Assembly: GCF_024519455.1 (NCBI RefSeq)
Contig: NZ_JALJRY010000002.1
Location: 93,781 to 157,780 of the forward strand
Reading direction: 5' to 3'
DNA from: Streptomyces sp. STR69
GTDB taxonomy: Bacteria > Actinomycetota > Actinomycetes > Streptomycetales > Streptomycetaceae
Length of the DNA stretch: 64,000 bases
Made by a program: the position numbers and the translations under genes. The first letter of the stretch is position 1; every line of letters starts with the position of its first letter. The notes below the pieces were generated by a model. That model was given only the letters and a program-made list of their open reading frames with translations, ran no database searches and had not been told where the DNA came from. Positions 8,052 through 16,861 of the stretch are shown here, one piece after another.

Positions 8052-9144
8052 TCAGTAGCCGTAGCGGTTCTTGATGTGGCGCCAGAAGTCCCGGATCATC
8101 CACTGGTCGAACTCGGTGATCTCCGTCGCCGATCCGGCGTTCATGATGAAGCCGCCGACGTCGGGTGTCGGGGTCCAGTCGTAGAAGTCGTCGAGGCCGA
8201 AGGTGCGGCCGACTTCGTGCAGGTAGATGTGCAGGTTCTCCTCGTCCAGGGCGTTCGTGAAGTACTCCTGGTGCAGGCGTTGTCCCCAGTCGCCGCCGGC
8301 GTCGCCGAAGCCCATGCCCTTGGTGAGCCAGAGGGACTCGTCGTAGTGGTGTGCCGCCTTGCCGGGGCACTGGGAGTAGTCGCCGTCCTGGTGGAAGAAC
8401 CGGCCGCAGGGTTCGGCGCATTGGGGTGCGCCGCCCTCGTCGAGGTTGCCGGCGTAGATGTCGACGGAGTCGTCGTCCCCCTTCAGGGTGGAGCGGTCCT
8501 TGACGGCCCAGCCCACGACCTTGACCTGCACGGAGGCGTAGGGCCACTGGTTGTAGCGGTAGTTCTTGAAGCCGTAGATGTCCGGGTACGTCGAGGCCAT
8601 GTGGTCCCAGGTGTCGCCGAGTTGCTCGTCGATGCCGGACGGCGGGTTCCACTCGGCGGCACTCGCGGCTGTGGTGATCGCGGTGGCCGTGGCGTGGGGG
8701 TGGGGGTGGCCGAGGTGGTGGTCTCGCTCGGCGTCGGCGTCGGCGTCGGCGTCGGTGTCGGGCTGCTGGACTCGCTGAAGCTGGGGGCGACGGTCTCCCC
8801 GGGGACAACGTGCCGTTCCAGCTCGTGTTCTTGACGGTGACGGTCGTGCCGGACTGCTGCCAGTCGCCGTTTCAGCCCTGGGTGATCTTCTCGCCTCCGC
8901 CGAGTTCGAAGGTGAGGGTCCAACTGGTCTGCTGCACACCCCTGTTGGTGATTCCGACGGTCCTTTGGAAGCCGTCCGTCCACTGGCCGGCGACGTTGTA
9001 GTCCACCGCGCAGGTCGGTTCGGCGCCGTTGGCCAGCAGCGGTACCAGCGCGCCGGTTCCGGCCACGAGTGCGGCGGCGACCGCGAGGGGGACCGGGCGC
9101 AGGAGGCGGTGCCTCAGGCGGTGAGACGCACGGGGTGGTCTCAT
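8052..9144 (-). pseudogene. Broken secreted CBM2 plus zinc-metallopeptidase-like protein
   Basis: Read leftward from ATG 9144: a signal peptide, then a family-2 carbohydrate-binding module (CAVDYNVAGQW, WTLTFELG). At 8872-8874 the frame hits TGA where the module normally has Trp of QGWNG. Reading on gives the rest of the module (SGTTVTV, NTSWNG), a frame change near 8800-8815 into a PTPTPTP linker, and a second change near 8690 into a C-terminal domain ending at 8052. That domain carries HEVGRTFGLDDFYDW, in which an HExGH zinc motif has lost its second histidine (His to Arg). With one nonsense change, two frame changes and a damaged active site, this is very probably inactive. Intact relatives are secreted, cellulose-binding, protease-like proteins. 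Confidence 0.85.
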
Positions 9145-9201
9145 CGGGTGGTTCGTTCCCTACGTGCTCCCCGACGGGCGGGGTCGGGGAGCACGTCGGC
9201 G

Positions 9202-11919
9202 CTACTTGACGGTGGCCTTGCTCTGCACGACGTACGCCGGGCCCGAGGCCGGCTTGATGGTGGTGGAGGTCGTGCTCACGGTGGCGTTGCGCACGGTCAG
9301 GCCCGTCTTCGCGGTGATGTTCACCGAGGTCAGGGTCAGTCCGGTGATCGGCCGTTCCGGTACGCCCACGATCTGTCCGGCCGTGTTGGCGCCGGTCGCG
9401 GTGATGTTGGCGATGGTGATGTCGTGGTAGTTCGGGGTGGTGCTGTTGATCGTCTGGGCGGCGTCGCCGTCCGCCGGGATCGACGGGTAGTACCCGGTGA
9501 TCTGGATCGGGGTCGTCACGTCGGTCATCGTCAGGTTCTTGTAGGTGACGGCGTGGATCTCACCGGCCCTGCCCCGCGCGGACTTGATGCGGACTCCGGC
9601 GGTGGTGCCCTTGAGGGTGTTGTCGTGGATGTCGATGTCGTAGATGCCGCCGGCCGTGTAGCTGCCGATGGACAGGCCGTGGCCGTGCAGGATCGTGCAG
9701 CCGCTCAGTGAGATGTCGTGGGAGGGGCCCTCAGAGGAGGAGTTGATGGCGATGTTGTCGTCGCCGGTGTCGATCGTGCTGTTGGTGACCGCGACGCCGG
9801 AAGACGACCACACGTCGATGCCGTCGGTGTTGGGGGCGTCCGACGGGGCCTGGACGGTGATGCCGTCGATGGCGGTCGAAGTCACCTTCTTGACGGTGAT
9901 GTTGACGTTGGGGGCGTTCTTCAGCGTGATCCCGGTGATCTTCAGGTTCGAGGCGTTGCTGAGGGAGACCAGGCCGGGGCGGGAGGAGAGCGTCTTGCCC
10001 GCGGCCTTCTCCTGGTTGATCAGGGTCCACCATGGGGCACCCTGGCCGTCGATCGTGCCCGCGCCGGTGATCGTGAGGTTGTTCACCCCGGAACCGCCGA
10101 GGAGCGGGGTCGGCTTGCCGCCGGACAGCGGGTAGTCAGCTGCGTCCTGGGAGGCCAACAGGGTTGCTCCGGAGTCCAGTTGGAGCGTCATGTCGGCGGC
10201 CAGGGTCAGGGCGCCCGAGAGGTACTTGCCGGCGGTCAGCTCGACCGTGCCCTTGCCCGCGCAGGCGTTGATCGCCTTCTGCAGGGCCGCGGTGTCCTTC
10301 GTCGTGCCGTCGGCCTTCGCGCCGTAGGCGGTGGGCTTGCAGACCGTGCCGGACGCCGGGCTCGTCGTGGTGGACGTGGCGGTCGGATTCCAACCGTCCG
10401 AGCCCGCCAGGTACTTCTGCGGGGTGTAGTTCGCCGCCTGGGAGTCGGTCAGTTGCGGGCGACTGGAGTTGACCGTCGCGCCCGCACCCGTGTTCTTGTA
10501 CTCGCTGAACCGCGCCTTCGTCCACACGGCGCTGGACATGTCGCTCCACGGCTGGGCCGTGTTGACGAACGCCCCGATGGTGGACTCCCGGTAGAGCACC
10601 TGCGCGTCCTGGCGCCACGGGCGGCCGAGGCTGCTGGTGCCCGCGGTTCCGGCTCCGGTGATGTTCGACTTGTAGAAGAGGTAGCCGTAGGTGCGGGTCG
10701 CCGGAGTGCTGGCCGCGGTGAGGTAACCCCCGCTGCCCAGCTGGTGGATGTCGCTCCGGTCGAAGACCGCGATGCCGCCGCCGAAGATGAAGTCGACGGT
10801 GCCTTCGACGTAGGACTTCGAGAAGTACGCCCGCGCGGAGTCGTTGACGAGCAGGGTGTCCTGGTGGCCCAGGAGCCGCACGTCGGTGAGGACCGCGCGG
10901 TCGGCGGACAGGCTCAGGGCCACCGCCTGGCTCGGGCTGGCCGCGTAGTCGTAGTCGTTGGAGATCGTGAGGTTCGACGCGGAGAAGTCGTGCCCGTCGA
11001 CGAACGCCGTCGCGCTGCCGAAGGTGCCGTACGTCGTGCCGTCCGCCTTCTTCGTGCTCGCCCCGTGGTTCTCGACGAGTACGACGTCGGAGGCGCTGGT
11101 CCCCAGGCCCTTCAGGGTGACGTAGGGCTTGTTGCTCGGGACGGTGAACACGCCCCGGTAGGTGCCCTTCTTGACGGCGATGGTCACCGGCCCGGTGTTG
11201 TTCGCCGGGACCTTGTCGATCGCCGCCTGGACGGTGGTGACGTCACCGGAACCGTCCGCGGCCACCGTGATCGTCGTGCCCGTTGCCTTACTGGCGGACG
11301 GGCTTGCGGCCGGGCTCGGGGTCGCGGTCGTCGTACCGGTGCCGGCCTGGGTGAGTGTCCAGCGCTTGTTGCTGTTGGTGGTGCAGGTCTCCTGGATGAC
11401 GGCGGCGCCGGACGCGGTGCTCGCCTTCGCGTCGCTGACGCACAGACCGCTGTTGACGTTGACGATCTGGAAGGTGTCGTCGCGCGCAGGCTTCACCGTC
11501 CAGAGCTGGTTGGCCTGGTCGGTTCCGCAGCCCCACTGCTGGAGCCGGACCCCGTCGGCGGTGGAGCCGCCGGGGACGTCGAGGCAGAGTCCGCTGGCGG
11601 CGGACCTGATGGCGAACCTTCCCGATCCCCGGTCGACCAGCGTCCACTGCTGGTTGGCCTGGTTCTGGCCGCAACCCCACTGCTGGATCAGCGCACCGCT
11701 CGACCCGCTGCTGCCGACCAGGTCCATGCACAGCCCGCTCTTGGCGACCGCGAGCGTGTAGGTGCCGGCCTTGGCTTCGGCCGTCTGCCCACTGGTTCCC
11801 GTGACGACGGTGGCCGCCGTCGCGACACCGCCCACGACGACCAGTGCCGCCCCGCCGGCCGCCGCGATGCGCCACTGGGCCCGCTTGCTCCGGGCCCGTC
11901 TGCCACGTCTGAGGTACAT
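9202..11919 (-). CDS. Secreted trimodular pectinase: ricin-type lectin, pectin methylesterase, GH28 polygalacturonase
   Basis: A 905-residue extracellular enzyme. Residues 1-45 are an Arg-rich signal/membrane segment. About 50-180 is a beta-trefoil lectin with three QQW/QLW/KRW-type repeats. After a Thr/Ser/Pro linker, about 205-500 is a family-8 carbohydrate esterase (pectin methylesterase) with GHQDTLL, VDFIFG and LGRPW. The last part, about 525-905, is a GH28 polygalacturonase with NTDGID, DDNIAINS, GHGLSIGS and RIKSARG, holding the catalytic aspartates and histidine. One chain could bind pectin, remove methyl esters and cut the exposed polygalacturonate. ATG at 11919 has AAAGGAAC upstream. 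It is divergent from the beta-helix sigma factor at 12123, its likely regulator. Confidence 0.93.
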   Translation of the reverse strand: MYLRRGRRARSKRAQWRIAAAGGAALVVVGGVATAATVVTGTSGQTAEAKAGTYTLAVAKSGLCMDLVGSSGSSGALIQQWGCGQNQANQQWTLVDRGSGRFAIRSAASGLCLDVPGGSTADGVRLQQWGCGTDQANQLWTVKPARDDTFQIVNVNSGLCVSDAKASTASGAAVIQETCTTNSNKRWTLTQAGTGTTTATPSPAASPSASKATGTTITVAADGSGDVTTVQAAIDKVPANNTGPVTIAVKKGTYRGVFTVPSNKPYVTLKGLGTSASDVVLVENHGASTKKADGTTYGTFGSATAFVDGHDFSASNLTISNDYDYAASPSQAVALSLSADRAVLTDVRLLGHQDTLLVNDSARAYFSKSYVEGTVDFIFGGGIAVFDRSDIHQLGSGGYLTAASTPATRTYGYLFYKSNITGAGTAGTSSLGRPWRQDAQVLYRESTIGAFVNTAQPWSDMSSAVWTKARFSEYKNTGAGATVNSSRPQLTDSQAANYTPQKYLAGSDGWNPTATSTTTSPASGTVCKPTAYGAKADGTTKDTAALQKAINACAGKGTVELTAGKYLSGALTLAADMTLQLDSGATLLASQDAADYPLSGGKPTPLLGGSGVNNLTITGAGTIDGQGAPWWTLINQEKAAGKTLSSRPGLVSLSNASNLKITGITLKNAPNVNITVKKVTSTAIDGITVQAPSDAPNTDGIDVWSSSGVAVTNSTIDTGDDNIAINSSSEGPSHDISLSGCTILHGHGLSIGSYTAGGIYDIDIHDNTLKGTTAGVRIKSARGRAGEIHAVTYKNLTMTDVTTPIQITGYYPSIPADGDAAQTINSTTPNYHDITIANITATGANTAGQIVGVPERPITGLTLTSVNITAKTGLTVRNATVSTTSTTIKPASGPAYVVQSKATVK

Positions 11920-11968
11920 GCCGTTCCTTTCTCCGCTGTCACCACGGAGACGACGCACCCCGGCGGGC

Positions 11969-11996
11969 CATAACAAGTTCGGCACCACGAATTTCC
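11969..11996 (-). promoter_or_regulatory. Candidate ECF-type promoter for the pectinase gene
   Basis: On the minus strand GGAAAT (11996-11991) is followed after 16 bases by GTTATG (11974-11969). This resembles GGAAC/GTT ECF-type promoters, about 50 bases before the pectinase start. Because the neighbouring gene is itself an ECF sigma factor, this is a reasonable target site. Short motifs occur by chance, so confidence is low. Confidence 0.35.
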
Positions 11997-12122
11997 TGCA
12001 GAGGCACGAACGGGGCTGCTCCTGCCTGATCTTGGTCCGTTCGCACGCCTGTGCCATCATGACCGCCTCCATCTGAGGGATCACTCTGTGAGGGCGCATT
12101 GCGCGAGGTTCCGGCACGACCC

Positions 12123-14312
12123 ATGACCGATACGGCGGCCCGTCCGCCCGGAGCCGACCCGTCCGCGACCGACCTGGTCAACGCGGCCCGGTCCGGCGAC
12201 GCCGACGCGCGGACCGCCCTGTTCCGCGAGTATCTGCCGCTGATCTACAACATCGTCGGGCGCGGTCTGCACGGGCACGCGGACGTCGACGACGTCGTGC
12301 AGGAGACCATGCTGCGCGCCATGCGGGCGCTGCCCGAACTGCGCGACCCCGAGCGGTTCCGGTCCTGGATCGTGGCCATCGCGATCCGGCAGATGCACGA
12401 CCACAGGCGCCGGAACAAGGCCGCGCTGGCCCGCCACACGCAGGTGGCCGACGCGGCCGAAGTCCCCGACCCCGTCGGCGACTTCGCCGAACTCGCCGTC
12501 GACCGCGAGACGTTGTCCCGGGCCGGCAGCGACCTGCTGGAGGCCAGCCAGTGGCTCAGCGACGAGCAGCGCCGGACGCTGGCGCTGTGGTGGCAGGAGA
12601 CCGCCGGCCAGTTGACCCGCACGGAGGTCGCCGAAGCGCTGAACCTGACCGTCCCGCACACCGCCGTACGCATCCAGCGGATGAAGGCCAAACTCGAAGT
12701 CGCCGTCGGTGTGCTTGCCGCCTGGCGGGCCCGGCCGCGGTGCGCCGAACTCGACTCCCTCGCGGGCGGCGGCAGGGGAGTGCCGGGGGGACGGCTGCTG
12801 ACCAGGCTCGATCGTCATGTGGCCCAATGCCCGCAGTGCGGGGCGGCGTTGGCCTGGCGGTCGATCGACGACCTGCCGATCCGGATCGGCGCCCTCGCCG
12901 TCCCGGCCGCCCTGGTGGCATCGATCCCGGGTCTCGTCAGCCAGCACGCCGTGACCCCCGGACTTGCGTCCTCGCTGCTGAACACCCTGCACCACGCACT
13001 GGCCCGGATCTCGGCGAAGTCGGCGACCGTGGCCGTCGGCACCACCGCGACGCTCGCCGTCGTCATCGGCGTGACGGTCCATCAACTACCGCCGCACGCC
13101 CACGGAACCGAGGCGGCGCAGAGCCCGGCCCGGAGTGCCGGAGCCCCGTCGCGCCAGCCGGGCCGGGCCCCCTCCGGTACGACACCGTCCGCCACCCCGA
13201 CGACCGCGTCCCCCTCCTACTCCGGCGTCACCACCGCCGACTACTACGTCGCCCCCACCGGCGACGACGCCAACCCCGGCACACTCGCCCGCCCCTTCGC
13301 CACGCTGACCCGGGCCGTCGCCAAGGCCCGCCCGGGCCAGACGGTCGCCCTCCGCGGAGGCACCTACCGCCCCGCGACGACGATCGCCCTCACGTCCTCC
13401 GGCACCGCCGGGCACCGGATCACGGTGAGCAACTACCGTGACGAGCAACCCGTGTTCGACGGATCGGACCTCCCGGCCACCGGCACGCTCATCGCCCAGA
13501 GCGGCGGACACGTCACCGTGCAGGGCATCGAGATCGTCGACTCCCCGGGAAACCCGTACGTCTGCACGTCCTGCCACGACGACGTCCTCGCCCGGCTCGG
13601 CGTGCACGGCAACGCCGGGACGGGACTGGTGCTCCACGGCGCCGGGACCCGCGACAACCTGATCCTCGACAGCGACTTCTACGACAACCACGAGACCGGC
13701 TCCACCGGCGGACACATCGACGGCCTGGTGTTCAACGACGGCTCCGGCAGCGGAAACCGGGTCAGGGGATGCCGGATCTACGACAACTCCGGCGACGGCG
13801 TCGACCTCAGCGGCTTCGGCGACGCCGTGACCGTCGAGCACAGCCGGGCCTTCGGCAACGGCGTCAACCGCTGGGGCATCGCCACCTTCTCCGGCGGAGG
13901 CAGCGGCTTCAAGCTCGGCGGCGACGCGGGGATCCGGGTCGCCCACGTCGCCTCGAACAGCGCCGCCTGGGACAACGCGGGCTTCGGATTCACCGAGACC
14001 GGCAGCTCGGGAACACCCCGACTGACCAACGACACCGCCTACCGCAACGGCGCGGCGGGCTTCGCCTTCGTCCACTCCGCCGCGACACTTCAGCGCAACC
14101 TCGCCCTGGCGAACCACCCCGACGACTGGCTGGGCACGCAAGCCCGGCACAGCGGCAACTCCTGGGACCAGTCGGGCTGGACGGCGGCGGCACTGCACAC
14201 CGCCGACGCCGACTCGGCGACCGCCCCGCGCCGCCGCGACGGGCAACTGCCCAGTACGCCCTTCCTCGGCAACAGCAAGGACCCGTCCATCGGCGCGGTG
14301 TTGACGTCCTGA
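12123..14312 (+). CDS. ECF sigma factor fused to an extracytoplasmic pectate-lyase-like beta-helix
   Basis: A 729-residue fusion (729 from ATG 12123; a TTG at 12102 is an alternative start). Residues about 10-185 are sigma region 2 (YNIVGRGLHGHADVDDVVQETMLRAM) and region 4 (LSDEQRRTLALWW, then an HTH near TRTEVAEALNL). A zinc-finger-like H-V-A-Q-C-P-Q-C motif near 230 resembles ZAS anti-sigma motifs. One membrane span lies near 300-320 (VAVGTTATLAVVIGVTV), followed by a Ser/Thr/Pro linker. From about 375 to the end is a right-handed beta-helix opening with YYVAPTGDDANPGT, as in PL9/PL1-like proteins. The plan is a sigma factor tethered to the membrane by its own sensor domain. Divergent transcription from the pectinase suggests it senses pectin fragments and induces that gene. 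Confidence 0.88.
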   Translation: MTDTAARPPGADPSATDLVNAARSGDADARTALFREYLPLIYNIVGRGLHGHADVDDVVQETMLRAMRALPELRDPERFRSWIVAIAIRQMHDHRRRNKAALARHTQVADAAEVPDPVGDFAELAVDRETLSRAGSDLLEASQWLSDEQRRTLALWWQETAGQLTRTEVAEALNLTVPHTAVRIQRMKAKLEVAVGVLAAWRARPRCAELDSLAGGGRGVPGGRLLTRLDRHVAQCPQCGAALAWRSIDDLPIRIGALAVPAALVASIPGLVSQHAVTPGLASSLLNTLHHALARISAKSATVAVGTTATLAVVIGVTVHQLPPHAHGTEAAQSPARSAGAPSRQPGRAPSGTTPSATPTTASPSYSGVTTADYYVAPTGDDANPGTLARPFATLTRAVAKARPGQTVALRGGTYRPATTIALTSSGTAGHRITVSNYRDEQPVFDGSDLPATGTLIAQSGGHVTVQGIEIVDSPGNPYVCTSCHDDVLARLGVHGNAGTGLVLHGAGTRDNLILDSDFYDNHETGSTGGHIDGLVFNDGSGSGNRVRGCRIYDNSGDGVDLSGFGDAVTVEHSRAFGNGVNRWGIATFSGGGSGFKLGGDAGIRVAHVASNSAAWDNAGFGFTETGSSGTPRLTNDTAYRNGAAGFAFVHSAATLQRNLALANHPDDWLGTQARHSGNSWDQSGWTAAALHTADADSATAPRRRDGQLPSTPFLGNSKDPSIGAVLTS

Positions 14313-14348
14313 TCACCAAGCGTGTGCCCTCGTGGGGGATCGGGCGTG

Positions 14349-15248
14349 CTACGCGCTGCGCTCGTTGTCGCCGACGGCGGCGGTGTCCGTCTGGTCGTCC
14401 TGGTCGAGGGTCGCGGCCCAACTGGCCAGCAGTCGAAGGCTGTCGTGGGCCGGGGTGCCGGGTTCGGCGCTGAGGGCGGTGAGGGTGAGGCCGGGCTCGG
14501 TGGGGATGGGCATCGCCTCGAAGGGGAGGGTGAGTTCGCCGATCGCGGGGTGGTGGAAGTACTTGATGCCGGTCTGGTGCAGGCGTACGTCGTGGGCGGC
14601 CCAGAGGGTGCGGAACTTCTCGCTGCGGGTGGACAGTTCACCGACCAGGTCGGTCAAGTCCCGGTTGTAGGGGTCGCGTCCGGCCTCGGTGCGCAGCAGC
14701 GCGACTGCTCCGGCCGCCTGGCGTTCCAGCTGGGGCAGGAAGTCGGCGGCGCCGGGGTTGAGGAACTCGTAGCGGGCGAGGTTGACGGGCCGGGCGGGGT
14801 CGGCGAAGACCGGGGCGTACAGGGCGCGGCCGAGCCGGTTGGTGGCGAGGATGTCGAGGCGGCCGTTGCGGATGAAGGCCGGGGCCTCGGTCATCGCGTC
14901 GAGCAGATGCTGCAGGCTCGCGCGGATCGCCTGCGGCGCCCGTCGGCGTGCCGGCCGGCGGCTGGTGTTCGCCGTATGCGCGAGGTCGTCGAGGTGGGCA
15001 CGCTCGGCGTCGTCGAGCTGGAGGGCGCGGGCGAGGGAGTCGATGACGGGTTCGGAGACGCCGGAGAGGTTGCCGCGCTCCAGGCGGGCGTAGTACTCGG
15101 CGCTGACGCCGGCGAGCAGTGCGACCTCTTCCCTGCGCAGCCCCTTGACTCGCCGGTTGCCGCTGTAGGCGGGCAGGCCCGCCTGCTGGGGCGTGATCTT
15201 GGCGCGGCGGCTGGTCAGGAACTCGCGTACCTCGCTCCGGTTGTCCAT
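14349..15248 (-). CDS. XRE-family regulator with MmyB-type ligand domain
   Basis: A 299-residue DNA-binding protein. The N-terminal HTH (about 25-75) has RRVKGLRREEVALLAGVS and YYARLERG, typical of the MmyB-like group. The C-terminal part (about 105-275) has LDILATNRLGRALY and the acidic HPAIGELTL stretch of the MmyB ligand-binding domain, which often binds fatty acids or similar small molecules. It is divergent from the CMD-like gene at 15399. A perfect palindrome between them (15296-15312) is a likely operator. Such regulators in Streptomyces usually control the adjacent oxidoreductase genes and themselves. Start ATG 15248 has only a weak ribosome site. Confidence 0.9.
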   Translation of the reverse strand: MDNRSEVREFLTSRRAKITPQQAGLPAYSGNRRVKGLRREEVALLAGVSAEYYARLERGNLSGVSEPVIDSLARALQLDDAERAHLDDLAHTANTSRRPARRRAPQAIRASLQHLLDAMTEAPAFIRNGRLDILATNRLGRALYAPVFADPARPVNLARYEFLNPGAADFLPQLERQAAGAVALLRTEAGRDPYNRDLTDLVGELSTRSEKFRTLWAAHDVRLHQTGIKYFHHPAIGELTLPFEAMPIPTEPGLTLTALSAEPGTPAHDSLRLLASWAATLDQDDQTDTAAVGDNERSA

Positions 15249-15295
15249 GGCTTCGAGGCTACGTCGGCTTGTCCGGTGGTGTCTCCGGCTGAGGG

Positions 15296-15312
15296 GTGTA
15301 CTGGCAGTACAC
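15296..15312. promoter_or_regulatory. Perfect palindrome GTGTACT-N3-AGTACAC, probable operator
   Basis: Seven-base arms with a three-base centre (GTGTACT GGC AGTACAC) lie between the divergent XRE/MmyB regulator and the CMD-like gene, 48 bases upstream of the regulator start. Position, symmetry and size fit a dimeric HTH operator. No binding data. Confidence 0.6.
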
Positions 15313-15398
15313 GTATCAACGAGTCCTTCCACGCGCGCGTGACCTGCAGTTTCATCGGTAATGGCGCAGGACGCGCCACGGTGGAAAGGACATGGACG

Positions 15399-15725
15399 AT
15401 GACGGAGAAGACCCAGTCCCCGGGTCCGCGCGAGCTGTTCGGGGACACCGCTCCCGCACTGGCCGGCTACAGCGAGGACGTGCTGTTCGGGCAGGAGTGG
15501 AAGAGCCCGGAGCTGTCCCCGAGGGACCGCAGCCTGGTGACCGTGGCGAGTCTGATCACCAGCGGCAGCAGTGAGCAGCTCACCTTCCACATCCCGCTGG
15601 CCAGGCAGAACGGCGTCACCGAGGAGGAAATCATCGGGACGATCACCCACATGGCGTTCTACGCCGGCTGGCCCAGGGCGATGTCCGCCCTGACGGTGGC
15701 CCGGGAACTGTTCCGCACGGCCTGA
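15399..15725 (+). CDS. Carboxymuconolactone decarboxylase (CMD/AhpD-like) family protein
   Basis: A 108-residue CMD-family protein. LSPRDRSLVTVASLITSGS and the closing THMAFYAGWPRAMSAL match gamma-carboxymuconolactone decarboxylase-type proteins. The AhpD-type CxxC pair is absent, so a peroxidase role is unlikely. ATG at 15399 follows GGAAAGGA. It is first in a rightward run with a cupin gene, an oxidoreductase remnant and an SDR gene, controlled presumably by the divergent MmyB-type regulator. Confidence 0.9.
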   Translation: MTEKTQSPGPRELFGDTAPALAGYSEDVLFGQEWKSPELSPRDRSLVTVASLITSGSSEQLTFHIPLARQNGVTEEEIIGTITHMAFYAGWPRAMSALTVARELFRTA

Positions 15726-15781
15726 CCCCACTCTCACCTGCACGCCCCCTTCTGACACCGACGCAAGGAGCACGTACCACC

Positions 15782-16189
15782 ATGGAGATCCTCAAGCAGC
15801 CCGCGACCATGAAGCTGCCCCCGCACATGTTCGCCGGTGACGTCTGGGCGGACGTGATCCACCGGGGCGAGGAGCCTTCCCGGGCGCGGGCCAACATGGT
15901 CCGTTTCGCACCCGGCGCCCGTACCGCCTGGCACAGCCACGGCCTGGGGCAGACCCTGCACATCGTGTCCGGAGTCGCCCTGGTCGGCACCCGGGACGGC
16001 GTGATCATCGAGGCCCACCCCGGTGACACCATCGGCTGCCCGCCCGGCGAGGAGCACTGGCACGGCGCGAGCCCGGACCAGTTCATGGAGCACCTCGCCC
16101 TGTGGGAGGGCGACGACGTCAACTGGCTGGAGCACGTCACCGACGCCGAGTACGACGGCCCGCGCACCAGCACCCGTACCTCGCGCTGA
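15782..16189 (+). CDS. Cupin-domain protein
   Basis: A 135-residue single-domain cupin. The first cupin motif is WHSHGLGQTLHIVSG, with two His and a Gln at metal-ligand positions; the second is PGDTIGCPPGEEHWHG with the last His ligand. It has an AAGGAG site 14 nt before ATG and lies 56 nt after the CMD gene. CMD, cupin, zinc alcohol dehydrogenase and SDR genes recur together in Streptomyces, usually read as a stress or detoxification set. The substrate is unknown. Confidence 0.9.
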   Translation: MEILKQPATMKLPPHMFAGDVWADVIHRGEEPSRARANMVRFAPGARTAWHSHGLGQTLHIVSGVALVGTRDGVIIEAHPGDTIGCPPGEEHWHGASPDQFMEHLALWEGDDVNWLEHVTDAEYDGPRTSTRTSR

Positions 16190-16349
16190 GCTCAGACCGC
16201 AGAGCGGTACCCCCACCTGCCGCCTCGACAACGCCGTGACGGCCGACTCGCCGCCGAGCGCCGCCGGCCGGACCGTCGCGACGCGCTGTTCACGCCACCG
16301 GGCGAGCTGATGGAACGCCGACCTGTTCCCCTCGCCCGGGTGCCGGCAG

Positions 16350-16817
16350 CCGCTCGGCGCCGAGCGGATCATCGCGATGAGCCGCCACTCCTCCCGCCAG
16401 CGACTGGCCGTCGGCTTCGGCGCCACGGACATCGTCGCCGAGCGCGGCGAGGACGGCGTCGCCCGTATCAAGGACCTCACCGGAGGCATCGGCGCGGACG
16501 CCGTCCTGGAGTGCGTCGGCACCCAGGAATCCATGCGCCAGGCCCTCCACTCCACCCGCCCCGGCGGCAACGTCGGCTTCGTCGGCGTCCCGCACGACGT
16601 GGCCATCGACGGCGATGAGTTGTTCTTCTCCCACGTCGCCCTGCGCGGCGGCCCCGCCCCGGTACGCCACTTCCTGCCCGACCTGATCGACCGGGTCCTG
16701 AACGGCCGTATCGAGCCCGGCAAGGTCTTCGACCTGACCCTGCCGCTGGACCAGGCCGCCGAGGGCTACCGGGCCATGGACGAGCGCCGCGCCGTCAAGA
16801 CGCTGCTGCGCCCCTGA
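16350..16817 (+). pseudogene. 5'-truncated zinc-type alcohol dehydrogenase
   Basis: From about 16350 the frame reads LGAERIIAMSRH, then a Rossmann second half (FGATDIV, GGIGADAVLECVG, RPGGNVGFVGVP) and a normal C-terminus ending AVKTLLRP. The catalytic domain with its zinc ligands and the first glycine motif is missing. Upstream, the same frame is closed by TGA near 16310, and 16190-16349 holds no recognisable part of the gene. The piece could start at ATG 16377 but would be only a partial cofactor domain. It is best read as a remnant of the dehydrogenase that sits between cupin and SDR in intact versions of this cluster. Confidence 0.82.
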
Positions 16818-16861
16818 CCCGCCGACCCACGACCCGCGATCCACGATGGGAATCACCTCTC

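Noticed and set aside
8720..8770. GTCGGC tandem repeats that might suggest a CRISPR or microsatellite
   Set aside because: They code for the PTPTPTP linker of the broken CBM2 protein; no spacers.
9718..11973. Plus-strand frame of about 750 codons opposite the pectinase
   Set aside because: Val/Arg/Gly-rich shadow translation; the minus strand has CE8 and GH28 motifs.
16377..16817. Possible intact short oxidoreductase from ATG 16377
   Set aside because: Lacks the catalytic domain and first glycine motif of zinc alcohol dehydrogenases; treated as a remnant.
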